Shown here piece by piece: positions 35,750 to 45,286 of a stretch of 64,000 nucleotides of DNA. Location of the stretch: positions 2,664,001 through 2,728,000 of the forward strand of contig AP025689.1 of NCBI GenBank assembly GCA_023168345.1. Direction: 5' to 3'. Positions within the stretch are counted from its first letter, which is position 1. The number at the start of each line of letters is the position of its first letter. Origin of the DNA: Lysinibacillus sp. PLM2 (lineage in GTDB: Bacteria; Bacillota; Bacilli; Bacillales_A; Planococcaceae). Under the pieces are notes generated by a model that worked only from the letters and a program-made list of their open reading frames with translations, was not told the DNA's origin and made no database searches. The position numbers were made by a program, and so were the translations under genes.

Positions 35750-36346
35750 TTAGTTAATAACGTGCCATTGTCGCAGTATTACATCTAGTTGACTACGACT
35801 TTCATCGATTGAACCATTATTGTAAATAACCGCATCTGCCCCTCGCTCCTTTTCACATAACGGCAATTGGCTACGAATACGGACCAGCGCATCTTCTTCG
35901 CTTAATTGATTTCTCTCCATCAATCTTTTTAGCTGTGTATCCTCTGAAACTGTTACAACTAAAATTTTATCGACAAAATGCTGTAGTTTGCTTTCAAATA
36001 AAAGGGGAATATCCATAATAACGGTGTCCGCACCATTTGCTAAATGCTCTTCTTTCTGACGAAGCATTTCAGCTCGAATGGCTGGATGAATAATATTATT
36101 TAATGTTTGCCGTTTATTTTCGTCATGAAATATTAGTTCGCCTACTTTTGTGCGATCCATTTCTCCCTTTGCCGTTAGCACTTCTTCTCCGAAGGCTTCA
36201 GCGATTTTTTTTAATGTAGGAGTCCCAGGCTCAACGACTAAACGTGCCACTACATCTGCATCGACAATTGGTAAGCCATACTCTTTTAACATTTTTGCAA
36301 CGGTGCTTTTCCCACTTGCAATACTACCTGTTAATCCAATAATCAT
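35750..36346 (-). CDS. coaE: Dephospho-CoA kinase
   Basis: Last step of coenzyme A synthesis: phosphorylates the 3'-OH of dephospho-CoA. 198 residues from ATG 36346 (MIIGLTGSIASGKSTV), with AAGGTG upstream; an open frame continues upstream into mutM without a start of its own. Walker A GSIASGKST near residue 8, lid and substrate residues DADVVARLVVEPG near 33 and DIPLLFE near 108. Follows mutM by 14 bases, as in many bacilli. Confidence 0.96.
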   Translation of the reverse strand: MIIGLTGSIASGKSTVAKMLKEYGLPIVDADVVARLVVEPGTPTLKKIAEAFGEEVLTAKGEMDRTKVGELIFHDENKRQTLNNIIHPAIRAEMLRQKEEHLANGADTVIMDIPLLFESKLQHFVDKILVVTVSEDTQLKRLMERNQLSEEDALVRIRSQLPLCEKERGADAVIYNNGSIDESRSQLDVILRQWHVIN

Positions 36347-36360
36347 ACAATACACACCTT

Positions 36361-37233
36361 TTAATGTTGACATTGTGGACAATAAACGGAAGTTCTTCCC
36401 CCAATAATCAACGATTTCGTTAATGACCCGCAATTGGGACATACTTTTTTTCCATACATTTTTAATCGGTGCTGCATACTACCCGCTTCGCCATTTACAT
36501 TCCGATAATCAGAAATAGTTGAACCGCCATTATCAATACTTTCTTGTAAAATAGTACGGATAGTTTCAAACAATTCCTTTTTACGTGTTTTACTAATTCG
36601 ACTGGTTTTTCTCCCTGGATGAATGCCCATTTTAAACAATGCTTCAGTTGCATATATATTTCCACAGCCAGAAATCACTTGTCCGTCCATAATTACTTCT
36701 TTAATTGGCTTATTTTGATATTTAGGAAGTTCACATTTCTTAAGGAAATAATTTAATGCTTCTTCCTCAAATGGTTCAGGTGCCATTTCTAACAGTGGCG
36801 GATGATCTTCAATGTTGAATAGTAACCGCATTTCTCCAAAACGACGAATATCTGAATAGATAAGCATCTCACCTGATGTTAAATGAAAGATCGCATGAAC
36901 ATGCTTTTTAAATTTTTCTTCATGAATGTCATGTATGCTTTGTACAACAAACCATGCACCAGTCATCCCTAAGTGATTAACAAATAAATAATGTTGGTCA
37001 TGTTTTTCTACATCAAAATAGATATATTTCGATCTTCTCGTCACTTTATGAATCGCCATACCTTGCATAACTTCTTCAAATGCAATTGGATCCATATTTT
37101 TAACTATACATTGCTTTCCAGCTGCACATGACTCATAGATTGTTTTGGATAGTTCGACTTTCGCAATTTTTTTACCTTCTACTGCTGGCGAAAGCGCCCG
37201 AACAACTCCTTCTACCTCAGGTAATTCAGGCAT
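36361..37233 (-). CDS. mutM: Formamidopyrimidine-DNA glycosylase
   Basis: Bifunctional glycosylase/AP lyase that removes 8-oxoguanine. 290 residues. N-terminal catalytic MPELPEVEGV with Pro2 nucleophile and Glu3, H2TH region about 140-200 (QPV-type segment seen as PIKEVIMDGQVISGCGNIYA), and the C-terminal zinc finger CPNCGSLTKSLI...YCPQC. Sits between polA and coaE, the standard Bacillus repair cluster. Confidence 0.97.
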   Translation of the reverse strand: MPELPEVEGVVRALSPAVEGKKIAKVELSKTIYESCAAGKQCIVKNMDPIAFEEVMQGMAIHKVTRRSKYIYFDVEKHDQHYLFVNHLGMTGAWFVVQSIHDIHEEKFKKHVHAIFHLTSGEMLIYSDIRRFGEMRLLFNIEDHPPLLEMAPEPFEEEALNYFLKKCELPKYQNKPIKEVIMDGQVISGCGNIYATEALFKMGIHPGRKTSRISKTRKKELFETIRTILQESIDNGGSTISDYRNVNGEAGSMQHRLKMYGKKVCPNCGSLTKSLIIGGRTSVYCPQCQH

Positions 37234-37245
37234 AAATTCACTTCC

Positions 37246-39873
37246 TTATTTTGCATCGTACCATGTGTTGCCGTATGAAAAGTCCACTTTTAATGGAACA
37301 GCAAGCTCAATCGCATGTTCCATTACATCAGGTACAATTCGTTCTAATATTGCTATTTCATCTTGTGGTGCTTCAAAAATCAATTCATCGTGTACTTGAA
37401 GTAAAAGTTTCGATTTTAAACCTTCTGATTTTAAGCGTGCATCCATATCAATCATCGCTTTTTTGATGATATCTGCTGCACTTCCTTGGATTGGTGTATT
37501 CATTGCTGTACGCTCTGCAAAGCTTCTTAAATTAAAATTTGAGCTTGTAATATCAGGCAAGTATCTTCTTCTGTTTAAGATTGTCGTAACATATCCTTTT
37601 TGTTTTGCTTCTTGAACTATCGACTCCATATACTCTTGAACACCTGGGAAGCTTTGTAAATATTTATCGATAAATTCGGCCGCTTCTTTACGTGTTATAT
37701 CTAAGTTTTGAGAAAGTCCATAGTCACTAATACCATAAACAATTCCAAAGTTAACTGCCTTTGCAGCCCGTCGCATGTTCGATGTTACCTCATCCTCTGA
37801 AACATGGAACACGTCCATCGCTGTACGGGTGTGAATGTCCATTCCTTTTATAAATGCATCCACTAGGTTTGCATCTTGAGACATATGTGCTAAAACGCGA
37901 AGCTCAATTTGAGAATAGTCAGCTGCAAACAATACCCATCCCTCTTTCGAAGGTACGAAAGCTTGTCTAATTCGACGACCTTCTTCTAAACGAATTGGAA
38001 TGTTTTGTAGGTTCGGGTCAGTCGAACTAAGTCTTCCTGTAGCTGTTAAAGCCTGTTGGAATCGCGTATGCACTTTGCTATCTTCACAATGCACTTCCTT
38101 CATTAACCCTTCTATATAAGTGGATTGAAGTTTTGCAAGTGTACGGTAATCTAAAATGGCTGCAACAATTTTATGTTTTGATTTTAGCTTTTCTAAAACA
38201 TCTGCTGCCGTCGAATATCCCGTTTTTGTTTTCTTTACAACAGGAAGACCTAATTTATCAAATAAAATAACACCAAGTTGTTTTGGTGAGTTAATATTAA
38301 ATTTTTCATCTGCAAGCTCATAGATTTCATTTTCAAGCTGAGAAATTTTATGTTCTAAATCTTCACCCATTTTTTCCAATGTAGGAATGTCTACTTTAAT
38401 CCCTTCGCTTTCCATTCTTCCTAAGATGGCTGCTAGAGGTAATTCTAAGTCATGATACAAGTCAAATTGTTCATTCTCATGAAGTTTTTGTTCCACAATT
38501 GGTTGTAATGTCCAAACAGCATATGCTTTACGACTTACATGTTCGGCAAGGACCTTCTCCTCTGGAACTGCCCATTTCGCACCTTTACCATAAATCGTTT
38601 CATTTGCTTGTACATCAATATAGCTAAATTCTTTTGCAAGTGTTGCTACATCATCACCTGATATAGAAGGATTCACAATGTAAGAGGCTAATAGTAGGTC
38701 AAATGCTACACCACGCAAATCAATATCTATTCTTTTTAAAATAGCTTGTGCTGCCTTACTATCAGAAAGATATTTTTTCTTTGTTTCATCCTCAAGCCAA
38801 TTTTTAATTAATTCATTTTGATGCATTATGTTAAAAGGAACATAATATGTTTTAATTCCATTTGTCATTGCCAAGCCAAGTAAACGACAAGAGTGATAGT
38901 GTTCGTTTTCTATTTCTAGATGTACAGCCATCACATCGTTTAGTATATCTTCTGTAATTTGATCTACTATTTCAAATGCAACTTCCTTTGTTTCCTTTTC
39001 TTCCATTGTGAAATTACTTTTTTCTATTAATGACTTGAAGGAAAGCTCTTGCCATACATTAAGTACTTCTTCCTCGTTAGGACCCGGATAATGTAAATCT
39101 TCAAGGGTAATTTCAATTGGTGCTTCTGTAAAAATAGTAGCAAGCTGCTTTGACATTTTAGCTTGTTCTTCATTCTCTACTAGCTTTTCTTTCATTTTTG
39201 ATGCTTTCATTCCGTCAATATTTTCATAAAGGTTTTCAACAGTGCTGTATTCTTTCAATAGCTTAATGGCTGTTTTTTCACCAACACCAGGAACGCCAGG
39301 AATATTATCAGAAGTATCACCCATTAAGCCCTTCATATCAATAATTTGTTCAGGTGTTAATCCATATTTTTCTTCAATATGGGCTGGTGTATAGTGCTCT
39401 ATATCTGTCATACCTTTTCGTGTAATGTAAACCGTCACATTATCCGTCGCAAGCTGGGTTAAGTCTTTATCACCAGAAACAATAATCACTGGTATATTTG
39501 CTTTTTCAGCCTGTTTTGCAAGGGTGCCAATAATATCGTCTGCTTCATACATTTCAAGTTCATAACGTTTAATTTGATAAGCATCAATCAGCTTACGTAA
39601 ATAAGGGAATTGTTCAGATAATTCTGGTGGTGTTTTTTGTCTTCCACCTTTATATTCACCATAGGATTCATGTCTAAAAGTTGTTTTTCCAGCATCAAAT
39701 GCAACAAGCATTTTTGTTGGTTTTTCTTCATCTAATATTTTTTGGAGCATCGTGGTAAAGCCATATACAGCATTCGTATGTATCCCGCTGTCATTTGTTA
39801 ATAGTGGTAATGCAAAAAACGCTCGGTAGGCTAAACTATTTCCATCTAATAGTAATAATTTTTCATTTGTCAT
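37246..39873 (-). CDS. polA: DNA polymerase I
   Basis: Family A polymerase for Okazaki fragment processing and repair, about 875 residues. N-terminal 5'-3' exonuclease (about 1-290, LLLLDGNSLAYRAFFALP, GDKDLTQLATDNV, MGDTSDNIPGVPGVGEKTA), a degenerate 3'-5' exonuclease domain (about 305-470) lacking the DxE pair, and the polymerase domain (about 480-875) with DYSQIELRVLAHMS, RRAAKAVNFGIVYG and QVHDELIFEAP. ATG 39873 is preferred over the preceding GTG by spacing to AAGGAG. Confidence 0.97.
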   Translation of the reverse strand: MTNEKLLLLDGNSLAYRAFFALPLLTNDSGIHTNAVYGFTTMLQKILDEEKPTKMLVAFDAGKTTFRHESYGEYKGGRQKTPPELSEQFPYLRKLIDAYQIKRYELEMYEADDIIGTLAKQAEKANIPVIIVSGDKDLTQLATDNVTVYITRKGMTDIEHYTPAHIEEKYGLTPEQIIDMKGLMGDTSDNIPGVPGVGEKTAIKLLKEYSTVENLYENIDGMKASKMKEKLVENEEQAKMSKQLATIFTEAPIEITLEDLHYPGPNEEEVLNVWQELSFKSLIEKSNFTMEEKETKEVAFEIVDQITEDILNDVMAVHLEIENEHYHSCRLLGLAMTNGIKTYYVPFNIMHQNELIKNWLEDETKKKYLSDSKAAQAILKRIDIDLRGVAFDLLLASYIVNPSISGDDVATLAKEFSYIDVQANETIYGKGAKWAVPEEKVLAEHVSRKAYAVWTLQPIVEQKLHENEQFDLYHDLELPLAAILGRMESEGIKVDIPTLEKMGEDLEHKISQLENEIYELADEKFNINSPKQLGVILFDKLGLPVVKKTKTGYSTAADVLEKLKSKHKIVAAILDYRTLAKLQSTYIEGLMKEVHCEDSKVHTRFQQALTATGRLSSTDPNLQNIPIRLEEGRRIRQAFVPSKEGWVLFAADYSQIELRVLAHMSQDANLVDAFIKGMDIHTRTAMDVFHVSEDEVTSNMRRAAKAVNFGIVYGISDYGLSQNLDITRKEAAEFIDKYLQSFPGVQEYMESIVQEAKQKGYVTTILNRRRYLPDITSSNFNLRSFAERTAMNTPIQGSAADIIKKAMIDMDARLKSEGLKSKLLLQVHDELIFEAPQDEIAILERIVPDVMEHAIELAVPLKVDFSYGNTWYDAK

Positions 39874-39942
39874 CACTTAATCTCCTTTTTCAACACTATA
39901 TAGAAATTCATTTTCATTCTTCTAGAGGATTTAATTATAACT

Positions 39943-40080
39943 TTAAATTGGATTTTCAGAAGATTGTTGATTATTGCTAGAGGCAGCTAATGCATCTGCC
40001 CATTGCTTTCGACCGTAATGCTTTTTGGAACGAAATTCAACTAAATCATTTAAAACACTCTTAATTGTATTATAAAACAC
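39943..40080 (-). pseudogene. Possible remnant coding tail of 45 codons
   Basis: Minus-strand open frame reading VLNDLVEFRSKKHYGRKQ and WADALAASSNNQQ before a stop, in the 250-base gap upstream of polA. Composition is protein-like, but the only start is a GTG lying inside the terminator hairpin of the upstream gene and there is no ribosome-binding site. It may be the end of a decayed gene. No family recognised. Confidence 0.3.
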
Positions 40081-40109
40081 GTATCCATCTTAATCGACGA
40101 ATACGTGTT
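40076..40109 (-). terminator. Terminator of the 4-TM membrane protein gene
   Basis: AACACGTAT (40076-40084) and ATACGTGTT (40101-40109), 18 bases after the stop. Confidence 0.7.
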
Positions 40110-40126
40110 ATTTTTAATCTTTATAT

Positions 40127-40567
40127 TTAATTATGCTGATGAATTACGTTTTTTTCATAAAAAATCTCTTCATAAATAACAGTCGCTAAAAATGCATTCA
40201 TAAACGCAAAGACGATATATAATGGCATTCCACCTAAGTCATAACCCATTAATGGTCGGAAAAATACTTCGACTAAGCCAACCTGTACAAAGAAGAAGAT
40301 CATTCCAACACCAACTTGCCAGATCGGACGCTTGTCTTTCCTTTTATCAAATTTTAGTACCTTTTTAAAACTATTTCTTACCTCTTCAGAAATGAATAAT
40401 GATAGCAAAAAAATGAAGATAAATAGTAAAGGAATATGGAAGATTTCAATTTTTAACCAAGTAAAGGATGTAGAGCTAAACAATGCTGTTACAGAACAGG
40501 CCATCATGATTGCAACAAGACAATTTTGAAAGTATTTATTGAATGTTTGCAACAAAAATCCCCTCAA
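40127..40567 (-). CDS. Hypothetical membrane protein, four helices
   Basis: 146-residue protein with about four transmembrane helices (roughly 15-35, 42-60, 83-104, 112-132) and a basic central loop (SFKKVLKFDKRKDKRP). No family motif recognised and no conserved neighbour in B. subtilis. The ATG has GAGGGG upstream. It is followed by its own terminator. Confidence 0.7.
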   Translation of the reverse strand: MRGFLLQTFNKYFQNCLVAIMMACSVTALFSSTSFTWLKIEIFHIPLLFIFIFLLSLFISEEVRNSFKKVLKFDKRKDKRPIWQVGVGMIFFFVQVGLVEVFFRPLMGYDLGGMPLYIVFAFMNAFLATVIYEEIFYEKNVIHQHN

Positions 40568-40750
40568 ATCTAATAAATTTTTGATATATATACCATTATA
40601 ACAAGAATGATATTATTAGATAGTAGTAAATTTTGTTATTCGATTTTCAATTCTACATCAGTCGTTACAAAGATTGACAATAATAAAGGCATCTAAAGGT
40701 TAATGATATGCCCCCATTAGGTAGACAGATTAAAACGAACGTTACCAAAA

Positions 40751-40794
40751 AACGTTAAACGGCTTGAGTCCTTTAGAATATAGGTCTCAAGCCG
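40751..40794 (-). terminator. Terminator of hflKC
   Basis: CGGCTTGAG (40760-40768) and CTCAAGCCG (40786-40794); TTTAACGTTTTTT follows on the minus strand. The rest of the 40568-40869 gap shows no gene. Confidence 0.75.
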
Positions 40795-40869
40795 CTTAAA
40801 GCATTTTTATTATTTCTACTGTCTACTTGACAGGGAGCAGTTCATAAAATCCTTAGATGCCCTCTTTTA

Positions 40870-41892
40870 TTATTCTAAATACCCTGAAAGAATAGATGCA
40901 TATGGAGAGTCGGAAGGAATGATAATTACCGTATCTTCTCCAATTGTTTGTTTATATGTTTCTAGCGTACGATATAATTCGTAGAACTCAGGATCCTTTG
41001 AAAATGCTTCATTATAAATTTTTGCAGCTTCTGCTTCACCTTCAGCTTTAATTAATGCAGCTTCTTTTCTAGCTGTTGAAAGTAATTCAGTCACTTCTCG
41101 GTCTGTATTAGCTTCAATACTACGCTTTTCAGCATCCCCTTCAGATAAATATTTCTGAGCCATTGATTCACGTTCCGAAATCATTCGTGTATATACAGAC
41201 TGTTCGTTTTCTGCCGGTAAATCTGTTCGGCGAATACGCACATCCACTACTTCTATACCATAATTATCATTTTTTAATAATTCATTCACTTTATCAGTAA
41301 GGATATCATTTAAACTACCTCTTGAAGATTTTTCATCATTTATTATTTCATCGTAGTTTAATTGACCAAGCTCTGTACGTAGAACTGAGAATATAAATTC
41401 ATCCATACGTGCTTCAGCATTTGCAATTGTTCTTGCAGTTGAGATTAACGCTTTCGGATCTGTTACACGCCAAATAGCATAATTATCAACAATAATACGT
41501 TTTTTATCTAATGTGGTAATCTCTTCTTCAGTACTCATATCATAAGTCATTACATTTTTAGGCAGTGTTGATACAGTTTGAATAAATGGGATTTTAAAAT
41601 ATAAACCTGGCTCATCCTGATACTCAACAACTTCACCAAATTGTCGTACTACTTTGTATTCATTTTCTTTTACTACATACAAATTAGAAATTAAAATCAC
41701 CATAACTGCAAAGAATAGAATGATTACAGTTGCTATTTTACCAAGATGCTTAAAATTGGTTGGTTTTTTGTTATCATTTATAATTTTCGCTTCTTTTACT
41801 TCATCATCATTCTTCTTTTTTTTGTTATTTCCGTTTCCAAAAAGAGACTGAACAAATTTATCTAAGTCTGACTCAAATTTATCGTTGCTCAT
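40870..41892 (-). CDS. hflC: HflC-type SPFH/band 7 protein
   Basis: Membrane-anchored SPFH protein, partner of HflK in a complex that in E. coli modulates the FtsH protease. 340 residues: a cytoplasmic N-terminal extension rich in K, N and D (about 1-48), one transmembrane helix (about 50-71), SPFH domain (about 75-240, VVRQFGEVVEYQDEPGLYFK) and a long coiled coil rich in A/E (RKEAALIKAEGEAEAAKIY). The start overlaps the hflK stop by 4 bases. B. subtilis lacks this pair. Confidence 0.9.
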   Translation of the reverse strand: MSNDKFESDLDKFVQSLFGNGNNKKKKNDDEVKEAKIINDNKKPTNFKHLGKIATVIILFFAVMVILISNLYVVKENEYKVVRQFGEVVEYQDEPGLYFKIPFIQTVSTLPKNVMTYDMSTEEEITTLDKKRIIVDNYAIWRVTDPKALISTARTIANAEARMDEFIFSVLRTELGQLNYDEIINDEKSSRGSLNDILTDKVNELLKNDNYGIEVVDVRIRRTDLPAENEQSVYTRMISERESMAQKYLSEGDAEKRSIEANTDREVTELLSTARKEAALIKAEGEAEAAKIYNEAFSKDPEFYELYRTLETYKQTIGEDTVIIIPSDSPYASILSGYLE

Positions 41893-42845
41893 TCTTTATC
41901 GCTCCCTTCTGTCACAGGTGGCTTCGTAGTAGAAGGTTGAATAGGTAAATACTTTAATGTATCACCATCATCATTCATAATATAAATTTGCGCATTTGGT
42001 AATACCTGCTCCAACGTTTCTAAAATTAAACGAGATTTTGTTATATCTTTATTAAGGCTATATTGTGCATATAGACCATTAAAGACGGCAACATCCCCTT
42101 CAGCTTGCTGAATTCTTGCAGTTTTTTCCCCTTCAGCAATAGAAATAATAGCATCTATTTCCCCTTGCGCCTCACTAATCTCTTGGTTTCTATATTTTTG
42201 CGCTTCATTCAATTTTGTATTTTTTGTTTCACGAGCATCTGTTACAGCTGTAAAAGCTTGACGGACTTCTTGATTCGGCAATTCTACATCTTGTAATTTT
42301 ACAGTTAATATACTTATGCCAATATCATATTTATCTATTAAAGTTACAAGTAAATCACGAGTACTTGCTTCAATTTCTGCTTTCCCTGCTGTTAAAGCCT
42401 CGTCAATTGTCGAACTACCAATAATAGATCTAATTGCTGCAGAAGTTGCATTATGTAATATATCTTCTGGATTATCTGAGTTAAATAAATATTTTTCTGG
42501 ATCTGTAATTCTCCATTGTACAACTAAATCCGTTAAGACAATGTTTTCATCACCTGTGATCATTTTCGTATCACTTTCATGGGCAACAATTTCACCGTTT
42601 TCATCTTGATCATAACCAAATGTTAAACTAAAAGTTTCTTTCGATAACACTTCTACCTTCTGTATTGGCCATGGTAATTTAAAATGTAATCCTGCTTCAG
42701 ATACTGTTTGATCTGCATGACCAAACGTAATAACAACCGCTTGCTCTGATTCATCAACTGTATACCACGAAGTTAATGCTGCAACAATGATAATCAGACC
42801 TACGATTGCAGTACCGATTAATAATAGAGCTCTTTTTACGCTCAT
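41889..42845 (-). CDS. hflK: HflK-type SPFH/band 7 protein
   Basis: First gene of hflKC, 318 residues. One N-terminal transmembrane helix (about 6-28), SPFH domain (about 30-200, VVITFGHADQTVSEAGLHFK, LTDLVVQWRITDPEKY) and coiled-coil region (EAQKYRNQEISEAQGEIDA). It lacks the Gly-rich N-terminal extension usual for proteobacterial HflK; here the partner HflC carries a hydrophilic extension instead. Lies between polA and phoPR; assignment as K rather than C follows order and the LPNAQIYIMNDDG-type C terminus. Confidence 0.88.
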   Translation of the reverse strand: MSVKRALLLIGTAIVGLIIIVAALTSWYTVDESEQAVVITFGHADQTVSEAGLHFKLPWPIQKVEVLSKETFSLTFGYDQDENGEIVAHESDTKMITGDENIVLTDLVVQWRITDPEKYLFNSDNPEDILHNATSAAIRSIIGSSTIDEALTAGKAEIEASTRDLLVTLIDKYDIGISILTVKLQDVELPNQEVRQAFTAVTDARETKNTKLNEAQKYRNQEISEAQGEIDAIISIAEGEKTARIQQAEGDVAVFNGLYAQYSLNKDITKSRLILETLEQVLPNAQIYIMNDDGDTLKYLPIQPSTTKPPVTEGSDKE

Positions 42846-42921
42846 GTAAGAACCTCCCTTTATATACTCCTGCTTTCTCTTCTACTAATCTACGGAATAC
42901 TACCTCAAAAAGTTTCAAAAA

Positions 42922-42964
42922 ATAAAAAATAGCGAACGATGTACATATCGTCCACTATTTTTTA
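42922..42964 (-). terminator. Terminator of phoPR
   Basis: AAAAATAG...ACGAT (42925-42940) pairs with ATCGT...CTATTTTT (42946-42963), A-rich left and T-rich right. Confidence 0.75.
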
Positions 42965-43076
42965 AGACAGCATTTTTTTCACAGCTATACTAAATCTGAA
43001 ACAGGGGGGGTTTCTATAAAAAACTATAACTATATACTATGAAGTTGATATAAAAATAATGTAAATGAATTGTTAA

Positions 43077-44525
43077 TTATTTTTTCTTTAAAGGAATCAT
43101 TACTTTCATACATGTGCCTTTCCCAACTTCACTATCCACTTGAATCTTACCATGATGCGCTTCAACTAGATGTTTTACAATAGCAAGCCCTAATCCTGTA
43201 CCCCCAGAGTTTCTACTTCTTGCTTTATCAACACGGTAAAATCGTTCAAAAATTCGAGCAATTTCATTTTTTTCAATACCCATCCCTTGATCTTCCACTT
43301 CTACAATGCCATAATCTTCGCTTTGTTTAATACGAAGCGTGATCGTCCTATCCTCAGGGGAGTATGTGATTGAATTTGTAATTAGGTTTGTAAATATTTG
43401 AATTAACCTGTTTGCATCACCCATAACGGTTACATCACGAGCAATATCTACTTTAAATTCCATGTTCTTTTCATCTAGTCTTGGACTTGTTAACTCCACT
43501 GCACGAATCAATACATCTTGAAGGCTTGTTGGAACAATGTTAACAGAGAAGCCATGCTGTTCAATCTTAGATAGTTCTAATAAATCATTAATCAACATTT
43601 GAAGTCGATTACTTTCTTGATAAATAATATCTAAAAAGGAAAGCAACATTTTTTCATCTTTAAACGCTCCATCCAGTAATGTTTCTGAAAATCCCTTTAT
43701 TGAAGTGATAGGTGTTCTTAGCTCATGACTAACGTTTGCCACAAAATCTTTACGGATTTGCTCTAATCGAATTAACTCTGAAATATCGTGTAATACAATG
43801 ACTACACCTAACCAACGACCATGTTCACCAACTACTGGTGCTCCATATACTTGTTTATAAAATATTTCCTGCTGCACTTCAACTTCTATTTGTTTACGGT
43901 ATGGTGATTCAGTTAGGAAAACGTGATCGATAAATTTTTCTACTTCTTTTGGTAAGCCTAGTGTTAAGAAGTTTTTTCCTCTTACTTCATCTAAAGATAA
44001 CTCAAATCCCTCTAAAAAGCGCCGGTTTACAATGGATACATTTCCTTCTCGTCCAATCATAATGAGTGCACTACCCATATTTTCAATTAAGGTTTTTAGT
44101 CTTTCCTCTTCCACTTCACGGGTTTTTTCTATTTCTTGTAAAGTGCGGGCTAAATTATTTACTGAACTTCTTAATTCTACAATTGTCGTTGGACCCATTG
44201 CATATGCTCTTGCACGATAATTTCCTTTTGTTAGCTCATTTGCTGTATTTGTAATATTTTCAAGTGGTTCTATCATGTTTCGGATTAGTCGATATGCACC
44301 AAAGCTTATAAGTAATACTGCAAGGACAATTAAGATAAATAATGCCAAAAAGTATTGAGAATTTATATGATGTAGTGATTCTTCATTGAATGGAATATCG
44401 TTTTTTATAAAATAGTTTTTTAAAAAGAAAGGAAAAAGCTGACCTAAGATAATTCCAAGGACAGCAAAAATCGAAACAGTTATTAACATAAAGAATAAGA
44501 ACAGTTGATTACTGAACGATTTCAT
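43077..44525 (-). CDS. phoR: Sensor histidine kinase PhoR
   Basis: Membrane kinase paired with PhoP for phosphate starvation. 482 residues: transmembrane helices about 7-32 and 52-76, HAMP (about 77-130), PAS (about 137-240, LIENMGSALIMIGREG), HisKA with FVANVSHELRTPITSIKGF near 257, and HATPase_c with NLITNSITYSP, VEDQGMGIEKNEI and GGTGLGLAIVK. The extracytoplasmic loop is only about 20 residues, much shorter than the PDC sensor domain of B. subtilis PhoR (579 residues). It overlaps phoP by 4 bases. Confidence 0.92.
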   Translation of the reverse strand: MKSFSNQLFLFFMLITVSIFAVLGIILGQLFPFFLKNYFIKNDIPFNEESLHHINSQYFLALFILIVLAVLLISFGAYRLIRNMIEPLENITNTANELTKGNYRARAYAMGPTTIVELRSSVNNLARTLQEIEKTREVEEERLKTLIENMGSALIMIGREGNVSIVNRRFLEGFELSLDEVRGKNFLTLGLPKEVEKFIDHVFLTESPYRKQIEVEVQQEIFYKQVYGAPVVGEHGRWLGVVIVLHDISELIRLEQIRKDFVANVSHELRTPITSIKGFSETLLDGAFKDEKMLLSFLDIIYQESNRLQMLINDLLELSKIEQHGFSVNIVPTSLQDVLIRAVELTSPRLDEKNMEFKVDIARDVTVMGDANRLIQIFTNLITNSITYSPEDRTITLRIKQSEDYGIVEVEDQGMGIEKNEIARIFERFYRVDKARSRNSGGTGLGLAIVKHLVEAHHGKIQVDSEVGKGTCMKVMIPLKKK

Positions 44526-45235
44526 AGATTTTTCGGCTCCTCAAACTTATAACCAATACCACGAATTGTTTTAATAAATTTTGGCTTTCGGCTATTTTCT
44601 TCTATTTTTTCACGAAGATGACTGATATGAACATCGACAATCCGAGTATCACCAGCAAAATCATAATTCCATACTGCACTTAATAATTGATCACGTGTTA
44701 ATACGCGATTTTTATTTTCGAGTAGATAAACAAGTAATTCAAATTCTTTTGGGGTAAACTCAAGTGGTTCATTATCAAGTAATGCTTCAAATCGTTCTGG
44801 ATATACCACTAGTTTGCCAAATTGTAATGTTTTATTTTCTAAATCTTCTTCTTCAATATCAGAAGACGGTGTAAAACGTCTTAATACCGCTTTAACTCTA
44901 GCAATTACTTCACGAGGGCTAAACGGTTTCGTCATGTAATCATCTGCGCCTAACTCTAACCCTAGAACTTTATCAAACTCATCATCTCTTGCAGTCAGCA
45001 TAATAATTGGAATATTCTTTTTTTGACTGCGTAATTCTTTACATATTTCCATTCCATCCATTGTCGGTAGCATTAAATCAAGTATAATCAGGTCCGGAGA
45101 TTTTTCTAAAGCTGTATCAAGACCTTCTTTTCCATCATGTGCTAATAACACTTCAAACCCTACTCGTTCAAGATTGTACTTTAATAAAGTAGCAATGGAT
45201 ACTTCATCTTCTACTACTAAAATTACTTTTGACAT
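44522..45235 (-). CDS. phoP: Response regulator PhoP
   Basis: OmpR/PhoB-family regulator, 237 residues. Receiver domain (1-120) with acidic pocket VVEDE, phosphoacceptor Asp in LIILDLMLPTMDG near 53, Thr in MLTARD and Lys in DYMTKPFSPRE. Winged-helix DNA-binding domain about 140-235 (EFTPKEFELLVYLLENKNRV, DVHISHLREKIE, IRGIGYKFE). First gene of phoPR. Confidence 0.96.
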   Translation of the reverse strand: MSKVILVVEDEVSIATLLKYNLERVGFEVLLAHDGKEGLDTALEKSPDLIILDLMLPTMDGMEICKELRSQKKNIPIIMLTARDDEFDKVLGLELGADDYMTKPFSPREVIARVKAVLRRFTPSSDIEEEDLENKTLQFGKLVVYPERFEALLDNEPLEFTPKEFELLVYLLENKNRVLTRDQLLSAVWNYDFAGDTRIVDVHISHLREKIEENSRKPKFIKTIRGIGYKFEEPKNL

Positions 45236-45286
45236 AAAAAATCCTCCAAAAAATGATTTGAAACCCCCATCTCAAATCAGTATTTT

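Noticed and set aside
36347..36442. N-terminal extension of coaE into mutM
   Set aside because: 32 residues with no family match before MIIGLTGSIASGKST; the extension overlaps the mutM coding region.
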